Below are positions 58,144 to 64,000 of a stretch of DNA of 64,000 nt, one piece after another. The position numbers and the translations under genes were made by a program. The DNA is from Vibrio bathopelagicus. GTDB lineage: Bacteria > Pseudomonadota > Gammaproteobacteria > Enterobacterales > Vibrionaceae. The notes below the pieces were generated by a model, which was not told the DNA's origin, did not search any database, and was given only the letters and a program-made list of their open reading frames with translations. The stretch lies in the NCBI RefSeq assembly GCF_014879975.1, contig NZ_CP062501.1, positions 1,922,001 through 1,986,000 of the forward strand. Reading direction: 5' to 3'. The stretch's first letter is position 1; the number at the start of each line of letters is the position of its first letter.

Positions 58144-59530
58144 TATCTGTCGTTGGTGGGGTGTTCTCCTGCTTTCAAGCCTATGTGTCTCTTTTGCATC
58201 TGCAGCATCAACATTTGATGTCACGATCAATGAGGCAAGAATGATTCGCTTACCAGAAAAAGCGAAATCCATTTTCATCTCTAGCACCCATATCGCTGAT
58301 TACCAAACCTTAACCAATACTAAGGTGATGATATTTGGTAAGCGAGCTGGCAGCGCTACGATCACCGTTTTGAATGAGCAAGAGCGCGTGATTTATACCA
58401 ATAAAATTCGCGTGACGCACAACAGCCGCGAGTTCAATGAACTGGTCAAAAATAAATTCCCTGAAGCCTCAGTAAACGCGGAATCTCTTGGCGGAAAATT
58501 ATGGCTTAAAGGACGCGTTCCTTCTCCAATGATGGCACACAACATCGTGTCGCTAGCGAAAGGCTACCTATCCCCTATCGTGGGTTCTACCCAACAACAA
58601 GAGAACTCAGGTTCAGAGGGCAACAATAGCAACAGCAATTCAGCCAATCAAAATCAACAAACTCAACCCAATGATGATGAGCTGATCAATCAGTTGGTTG
58701 TCACCATGCCAAATCAGGTCAACATTCGTGTAAAAATCGCTGAAGTATCGAGAAATGTATCCAACAAATTGGGGATAAAATGGGGTTCGATCGCTGGTGG
58801 TGTAGGGCAATTTTCATTTTCAAAGCTGCCTAACGTCAGTAGCTGGGGCAAACCGAGTATTACCGCTCTAATTGATGCGCTAGCGACTAACGGCATGATG
58901 TCTGTACTTGCTGAACCTAACTTGACGGCGATGTCAGGTGAAGACGCTGAGTTTCTTGTTGGTGGGCAAGTACCGCTACCACTGATTACGGCTGACACCA
59001 CTCAGATTGAATACAAGGATTTCGGTGTGAAACTGAATTTCACGCCGACCGTGCTCAGCCAAAACCGCATTAGTTTAAAGGTGAACCCAGAAGTCAGTAA
59101 CGTCTCAATCGAAAGCCAACAAGTGATACACGGAACTAACTTCCCTTCTTTTACCACTCGTAGCGCCTCTACCACCATTGAATTGGCCAGTGGGCAGAGC
59201 TTTGCTTTAGGCGGGTTATTAAAATCGGAAGACATCGAACAGCTACAAAAAGTACCTCTTATCGGTGAAATACCTGTCCTCGGTAGCCTATTCCGCTCGA
59301 CTGAATTCACTCGTAGAGAAACCGAACTGATCATCATAGTAACCGCGTACCTGGTGCAACCGACTCGTTCGGATTCAATGCCACTTCCAACCGATGGCTT
59401 AATCCCGTTGAGCGATGTTGAACGTTTACTTGCATGGCCAAGAAATCAACAAAAAGCATCACATAATCAAGCGACTTATACCGACAACCAGAAGCCTCGC
59501 TTACTGGGTGACAACGGGTTCTACTACTGA
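58136..59530 (+). CDS. rcpA: Tad secretin RcpA/CpaC
   Basis: 464 residues: signal peptide (SLCVSFASA), pilus/BON-like N-terminal domain (KAKSIFISSTHIADYQTLTNTKVMIFGKRAGSATITVLN), an asparagine-rich low-complexity stretch (about 160-180), and the secretin domain (LAEPNLTAMSGEDAEFLVGGQVPLPL; FALGGLLKSEDIEQLQKVPLIGEIPVLGSLFRS; LIIIVTAYLVQPT). It forms the outer-membrane pore for the Flp pilus. Confidence 0.95.
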   Translation: MANICRWWGVLLLSSLCVSFASAASTFDVTINEARMIRLPEKAKSIFISSTHIADYQTLTNTKVMIFGKRAGSATITVLNEQERVIYTNKIRVTHNSREFNELVKNKFPEASVNAESLGGKLWLKGRVPSPMMAHNIVSLAKGYLSPIVGSTQQQENSGSEGNNSNSNSANQNQQTQPNDDELINQLVVTMPNQVNIRVKIAEVSRNVSNKLGIKWGSIAGGVGQFSFSKLPNVSSWGKPSITALIDALATNGMMSVLAEPNLTAMSGEDAEFLVGGQVPLPLITADTTQIEYKDFGVKLNFTPTVLSQNRISLKVNPEVSNVSIESQQVIHGTNFPSFTTRSASTTIELASGQSFALGGLLKSEDIEQLQKVPLIGEIPVLGSLFRSTEFTRRETELIIIVTAYLVQPTRSDSMPLPTDGLIPLSDVERLLAWPRNQQKASHNQATYTDNQKPRLLGDNGFYY

Positions 59531-59537
59531 GGACATC

Positions 59538-60161
59538 ATGAACAAATTATCCTTATTACTGCCCGCTCTCATTGCGCTTGCGGGTTGCGCGCCAACGCCT
59601 ACAACCCAACAACCTTCTGTGGATGTGGTGTCCGTGACAAACAAACTAACTTTAACATTGTCGGGCAAAACGATGTCGGCTCAAGAGAAAGCTGACATCT
59701 CTGACTTTATTGCTCGTCGAGGAACGCTGTCCAACTTAATGGTCAAGATCGAAAATACGACACCGAAAGGAGCAAGCCAAAGCGAAAAAGTCAGGCTTCA
59801 CCTCATCGAGTCAGGGCTTTACCCTTCTCAAATTTCAGTATCGAATCCATCGGTACAAGGTCAAGGTGCACTCACGATTTTTGTTGAATCTTATCGTGCC
59901 AAAGTAACGGCATGTGACGCGGGTAAAACACCAAGAACCACGCTCAACGCTTATCGTACTCAGCGCAATTTTGGCTGTGCGAATGCCAGCGCACTTGCGC
60001 AAATGGTCGCAAATCCAAAAGACCTGATTGTTGGTCAACCCATCGACAGTGCACAAGGACAAAAAGCGGTGTCTAGCATCGACAATTACTTTGCACCACC
60101 AGCACAAAACCAACAGACAAACTCTGGTTCTTCGAATACCACGCTAGGAGGTTCGCAATGA
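59538..60161 (+). CDS. cpaD: Tad pilus lipoprotein CpaD
   Basis: 207 residues from the ATG at 59538 (GAGGAC upstream). Lipoprotein signal LIALAGCAPTP. C-terminal block RNFGCANASALAQMVANPKDLIVGQP is the CpaD family signature. It probably assists secretin assembly at the outer membrane. It overlaps tadZ by 4 bp. Confidence 0.92.
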   Translation: MNKLSLLLPALIALAGCAPTPTTQQPSVDVVSVTNKLTLTLSGKTMSAQEKADISDFIARRGTLSNLMVKIENTTPKGASQSEKVRLHLIESGLYPSQISVSNPSVQGQGALTIFVESYRAKVTACDAGKTPRTTLNAYRTQRNFGCANASALAQMVANPKDLIVGQPIDSAQGQKAVSSIDNYFAPPAQNQQTNSGSSNTTLGGSQ

Positions 60162-61318
60162 ATCAAGTACATAATTTAACGGTACTCATCGCGGCATCGG
60201 AGCAACTCGATACACTAGCGCTTACATACACACTGAATGATTTCGGTATCAACAACATCACGACCTCTTCGAATCAAGAAGATGACGTGGTGAGACAGGT
60301 ACTTAAGAATGATGTTAAAACCATCTTCCTCGATGTACTGAATAGCGAATTGCCAGAGTCGAAACAGGTTGTGCAGCGTTTAATACAACGTACTGGGTGC
60401 CAAGTTATCGCGATTGGTCATTCAACTGAAATTTTTGCTTACCGTGGAATGCTCGCATCCGGTGCCAGTGACTACCTAGTCAACCCAGTGACACCACAAG
60501 ATCTTGAACACGTCTCTTTTGCTGCTTTGCAACTCAACAACGAAAAACGAAATGAAAAAATCGTTTCCATTGTCAGTGCAAAAGGTGGCTCAGGAAGCAG
60601 CACCATTATCGCGACGTTATCACAGCAGCTTGCCGAACTCGATAAACGAGTAACCTGTATGGACCTCGATTTTTCGATGGGTGATTTGGATTTGCTACTC
60701 AATGTCGAAGGTAACACGGCTTTGGTAGAGCTTTTACAATACCCTGAAAGATTAGACCCCCTCGTGTTCGAGCGCAGCGGAATCAGTGTGTCATCCGAGC
60801 ACACGCTCTTTACCGGTTATCTACCTTTAGACACCACACCCTTTTGGCCACAAAAGAGTGCATTTGATCAGTTTACAAAATTCTGCCTGCAAAGTTCAGA
60901 CTACTTACTGATCGACATCCCGACCTATTCCTTACGCGACCAGGTTGGCTTTGAAGCGTTAAAAAGTGCCGATATCCGCATCATTGTGGTGGAACCTACA
61001 CTCAGCTCCATTCGCAATGCAGGTCAGATAATCAAACGACTTCAAAACCAAACGGCTTCACAAACTATTGTGGTGTTGAACCATTGTAAGTCCGACTCCG
61101 CATCCCTTATTTCGGTCAATGATGTGGAGAAATCACTCGGTACATCCGTAGACGTCGTCATTCCGTTTTTGCCTAACCATTTCTTGAGCAAGTCATCGCT
61201 TGGACAGCCAGCCCATAAAGGCAATAGAAAAGTGAAGATCGCGTTTAACTCTCTACTTGAGCTAGTTACTGGTGAGCCGCAACAAGGCAGCCGCCGTTTT
61301 TGGAAGCGAGGCGCATAA
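60158..61318 (+). CDS. tadZ: Tad pilus localisation ATPase TadZ/CpaE
   Basis: 386 residues: a receiver-like N-terminal domain (VLIAASEQLDTLALTYTLNDFG, residues 1-125) with no clear phospho-accepting set, then a MinD/ParA-type ATPase (IVSIVSAKGGSGSSTIIATLSQQLAELDKRVTCMDLDFSMGDLDLLLNVE). It places the pilus machinery at the cell pole or other site. Stop and next start overlap (TAATG). Confidence 0.93.
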   Translation: MNQVHNLTVLIAASEQLDTLALTYTLNDFGINNITTSSNQEDDVVRQVLKNDVKTIFLDVLNSELPESKQVVQRLIQRTGCQVIAIGHSTEIFAYRGMLASGASDYLVNPVTPQDLEHVSFAALQLNNEKRNEKIVSIVSAKGGSGSSTIIATLSQQLAELDKRVTCMDLDFSMGDLDLLLNVEGNTALVELLQYPERLDPLVFERSGISVSSEHTLFTGYLPLDTTPFWPQKSAFDQFTKFCLQSSDYLLIDIPTYSLRDQVGFEALKSADIRIIVVEPTLSSIRNAGQIIKRLQNQTASQTIVVLNHCKSDSASLISVNDVEKSLGTSVDVVIPFLPNHFLSKSSLGQPAHKGNRKVKIAFNSLLELVTGEPQQGSRRFWKRGA

Positions 61319-62664
61319 TGTTTGGTCACAACACACAAGTCATTGATCCAATTGAAGCGAATAGAGTTCGATCGCATGAAGCCCTAACATCAACACCTTC
61401 AGTTCGTGAGCATTATCATGTAATTCATGAAGAGGTCATCAAGGCGATCGACCCTTCGGTTGTTGTGAGCTTAAGTGCTTCCGATCTTGAAGCTAGAATT
61501 GCCGAAATGGTAGCTGATATCGTGATCTCTAAGCAGTTACCGCTTGGTCACAAAGATGTCGCTCATTCGGTGGAACAACTGCTCAATGAGTTTCTAGGTT
61601 TAGGTCCACTACAGCCCTTAATTGAAGACCAAGGCATTACCGACATCATGGTCAATGGGTACCGTGAAGTCTACGTAGAACGCTCAGGAAAATTGCAAAA
61701 AACGGCAGTTCAATTTCGAAATGAAGAACAACTTCTCAACCTAGCGCGACGCATCGTCAGCAAGGTTGGGCGAAGAATCGATGAGTCCAATCCATTAGTC
61801 GATGCTCGATTGGATGACGGTAGCCGAGTCAACGTGATGATCCCACCGCTAGCGCTTGATGGCACCTACATTTCAATCCGAAAGTTCAACGAGAATAAGC
61901 TGACGCTTAGCCAGTTGGCGCAGTTTGGCGCAATGTCGAAATCGATGGTTAAACTTATCGATATTATTGTTCGCTCACGCCTTAATGTGCTTGTTGCAGG
62001 AGGCACTGGTGCAGGTAAAACCACACTTCTCAATGCGATGTCTTTTAGCATTTCGCCTCAAGAACGCATCATTACCATTGAAGACACCGCGGAACTGCGT
62101 CTACAACAACCTCATGTTGTAAGAGCAGAAACTCGCCCAGCCAATGCCGAAGGCTTAACGCCAATTACCCAGCGAGAGTTGGTACGAAATGCTCTACGTA
62201 TGCGACCAGATCGCATCATTTTAGGCGAAGTTCGTGGCAATGAAGCGTTTGAAATGATGCAAGCCATGAACACAGGCCATGATGGTTCACTGTGTACATT
62301 GCACGCAAACTCGGCGACTGACGCACTAGTTCGTATGGAAAACATGTTGATGATGAGCCAAGCGACACTGCCTCTGTTCTCATTACGTCGTCAAATTGCA
62401 GACACCATCGATGTCGTTATACAAGTCGAAAGAATGCGTGATGGCAAACGACGCATTGTTTCAATCACCGAGGTGCAAGGGTTAGAAGGAGAACAATACG
62501 TCACTCAAGATCTGTTCACATTCAAGCCTTTATCGGAAGATCAACAAGGCAACCTGATTGGCGAATATAAGAGCGCTAAGTGCGTGCCAAGCTTCAATGA
62601 AAAGGCCAAATACCACCAGCTAGATGCTCAACTAAGAGTGGCAATGGAGCTTGAAGTCGGATGA
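61318..62664 (+). CDS. tadA: Tad pilus motor ATPase TadA/CpaF
   Basis: 448 residues from the ATG at 61318. Secretion ATPase motifs: N-terminal LGLGPLQPLIEDQGITDIMVNG, Walker A GGTGAGKTTLLNAMS (Lys234), Asp box TIEDTAELRL, Walker B RMRPDRIILGEVRGNEAFEMMQAMNTGHDGSLCTLHANS. It drives Flp pilus extension and retraction. It overlaps tadB by 4 bp. Confidence 0.96.
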   Translation: MFGHNTQVIDPIEANRVRSHEALTSTPSVREHYHVIHEEVIKAIDPSVVVSLSASDLEARIAEMVADIVISKQLPLGHKDVAHSVEQLLNEFLGLGPLQPLIEDQGITDIMVNGYREVYVERSGKLQKTAVQFRNEEQLLNLARRIVSKVGRRIDESNPLVDARLDDGSRVNVMIPPLALDGTYISIRKFNENKLTLSQLAQFGAMSKSMVKLIDIIVRSRLNVLVAGGTGAGKTTLLNAMSFSISPQERIITIEDTAELRLQQPHVVRAETRPANAEGLTPITQRELVRNALRMRPDRIILGEVRGNEAFEMMQAMNTGHDGSLCTLHANSATDALVRMENMLMMSQATLPLFSLRRQIADTIDVVIQVERMRDGKRRIVSITEVQGLEGEQYVTQDLFTFKPLSEDQQGNLIGEYKSAKCVPSFNEKAKYHQLDAQLRVAMELEVG

Positions 62665-63575
62665 TCCTAGTTCTCACTATTTTCGTTTTGTTTGTTGCGA
62701 TTTGTCTGATCAAGCTTAACTCAAAACAAGCCATCGTGAATAAGCGCCTGCTGTTAGTAAGTGGGGGGCAGCGAGCGATTGCAGCGGACATCTCAATCAA
62801 AAAAGCCAACCACCAACGCACCAACAAGCTGCATGCTTTGTGCATGCGGATTAATGCGTTGCTGCCAGTCTGGGATAAGTATTTTATTGCCTTAACAGCC
62901 ATCGGTTTTCCGGTATCAGGTCACATGCTGTTCCCGCAATTTTCTATGCTTCATCAATTACTCGCCGCTTCTGGTCTTTGGTTTACATGCACATGTGCCT
63001 TGGTGATGTACCGCCGAAAGATACAGATAGAAGAGTTCGAACAAGGCATCATCAATGTACTTGGCTTGATTTCTAGGGCTGTGGCCGCCGGGCTCTCGGT
63101 TCCACAAGCCATTGAACAAGTTTCAGAAACCCAACCAGGGCTATTAGGACGTGAATTCTCTTATATTCGCGATAATTTAGCGCTCGGTTTAAGCCTACGC
63201 CAAAGCCTCGATGATGCATGCGTTCGCCTTCCTTACAGCAGTTTCCGCTACTTCTCGGTCGCGTTGATCCTGAATCAATCGAATGGTGGCCAACTGCGCG
63301 ACATTCTTCAAAGCTTGAGCAGAACCATGCATGACAACCGAGCCATGAGAAAAAAGGTTAAGAGCTTAACCTCGGAGCCTCGCATGACTGCCCTGTTTTT
63401 ATCTTTACTACCGATTGGTTTACTAGCGACTATCGCAGTAATGGAACCAACGATGATAGATCGCTTAATCAATACAGAGTCAGGACAAGGTGTCCTCACT
63501 TATGCCGTATGTAGCATCTGCTTGGGCACTCTGATCTTGAACGCTCTGACTCGTAACAAGAGGTTCTCATCATGA
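62661..63575 (+). CDS. tadB: Tad pilus inner-membrane platform protein TadB
   Basis: 304 residues, with the GspF-like cytoplasmic core (EEFEQGIINVLGLISRAVAAGLSVPQAIEQVSE; PLLGREF; LRDILQSLSRTMHDNRAMRKKVKSLTSEPRMTALFLSLLPI) and hydrophobic helices at both ends. It forms the platform with TadC. Overlaps tadC (ATGA). Confidence 0.93.
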   Translation: MILVLTIFVLFVAICLIKLNSKQAIVNKRLLLVSGGQRAIAADISIKKANHQRTNKLHALCMRINALLPVWDKYFIALTAIGFPVSGHMLFPQFSMLHQLLAASGLWFTCTCALVMYRRKIQIEEFEQGIINVLGLISRAVAAGLSVPQAIEQVSETQPGLLGREFSYIRDNLALGLSLRQSLDDACVRLPYSSFRYFSVALILNQSNGGQLRDILQSLSRTMHDNRAMRKKVKSLTSEPRMTALFLSLLPIGLLATIAVMEPTMIDRLINTESGQGVLTYAVCSICLGTLILNALTRNKRFSS

Positions 63576-64000
63576 TGTACGTAGCATTACTTCTGATGGG
63601 TTGTGCACTGCTGCTCACAGTAATCGCGCACTTGTCTTCCTTTAAACGAGATGTCGTGGCTGAGCGACTGACTCGCGTATCGAGCTACTCCTCTAAGTAC
63701 ATCGCCACTTCAAGTAAATGGCGCTTCCAAGGTGCAAAACCACGACGCCAGAAATTGATCTTAATTGGGTGGTTAAATCCTAATGCAGAGATTTATTTTC
63801 TTGGCTTAAGACTACTGGCTATGGTCATGGGTGCCATTACTTGGTACGCCACTCGAATCCAAATACTTAGCTTGAACTCGGTAGCCGAATGCATAGCAAT
63901 CGCCATTGTGATCGGCATCCTATTCGATCGCATTCTAGATTGGCGTGTGAACCAAGTTCGAATGCAGATTAGTCGGGTTATTCCTGATGCCGTCGACCTG
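63572..64000 (+). CDS. tadC: Tad pilus inner-membrane platform protein TadC (partial, cut at window end)
   Basis: The first 143 codons are visible and the frame is still open at 64000. The ATG at 63572 overlaps the tadB stop; a second ATG follows at once. Hydrophobic helices (YVALLLMGCALLLTVIAHLSSF; YFLGLRLLAMVMGAITWYATR; ECIAIAIVIGILFDRILDW) and the start of the GspF domain (RVIPDAVDL) fit TadC. Confidence 0.88.
   Translation, partial: MMYVALLLMGCALLLTVIAHLSSFKRDVVAERLTRVSSYSSKYIATSSKWRFQGAKPRRQKLILIGWLNPNAEIYFLGLRLLAMVMGAITWYATRIQILSLNSVAECIAIAIVIGILFDRILDWRVNQVRMQISRVIPDAVDL

Overview
The window looks like a chromosomal segment of a marine gammaproteobacterium, most likely a Vibrio: UxaA, UxaB, Eda, glyoxylate carboligase and hydroxypyruvate isomerase read as close relatives of the enterobacterial proteins, intergenic DNA is AT-rich, and there is a TRAP uptake system, a Tad pilus locus and many LysR regulators with divergent targets. 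No tRNA, rRNA, CRISPR array or insertion sequence was recognised. Identifications rest on reading motifs and recalling families, not on searches.

Layout. (1) 110-1474: 8-oxoguanine deaminase. (2) 1475-6035: an AT-rich 733-bp gap, then two exported helical proteins; the first resembles the alpha-xenorhabdolysin/YaxA pore-forming toxins and the second is a mosaic of a beta-helix-like start, a long helical region and a beta-rich tail. (3) 6151-7580: a frameshifted lipoprotein amidohydrolase. (4) 7890-17728: a hexonate regulon (uxaA, uxaB, TRAP dctPQM, kdgK, eda, a GntR regulator, and an L-galactonate 5-dehydrogenase homologue). Together these could convert L-galactonate through tagaturonate, altronate, KDG and KDPG to pyruvate and glyceraldehyde-3-phosphate. 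dctM carries a one-base frameshift. (5) 17842-23901: an RND efflux pair divergent from an OmpR-type two-component system. (6) 23998-32609: glyoxylate assimilation (gcl, hyi, glxR, glycerate kinase, malate synthase, GlcG-like protein, RutR-like TetR regulator), with a highly structured RNA candidate before the kinase.

(7) 32725-49686: a patchwork of small regulator/transporter units (DoxX, MarR with EamA, LysR genes, RidA with a monooxygenase-like protein, EamA, AraC, MATE, MFS), plus a 560-residue repeat lipoprotein with a small barrel-like protein and a DUF1254/DUF1214 protein. (8) 49892-56990: two divergent large lipoproteins with related N-termini around a near-consensus Fur box; one has a pure aspartate tract, the other is 1622 residues with seven repeats and three DUF1566-like modules. 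(9) 57055-64000: a Tad/Flp pilus operon (flp, cpaB, rcpA, cpaD, tadZ, tadA, tadB, tadC cut by the window edge).

The strongest leads for new biology are the exported toxin-like pair at 2208-6035, the structured leader at 26150-26363, and the Fur-box lipoprotein pair beside the Tad operon.
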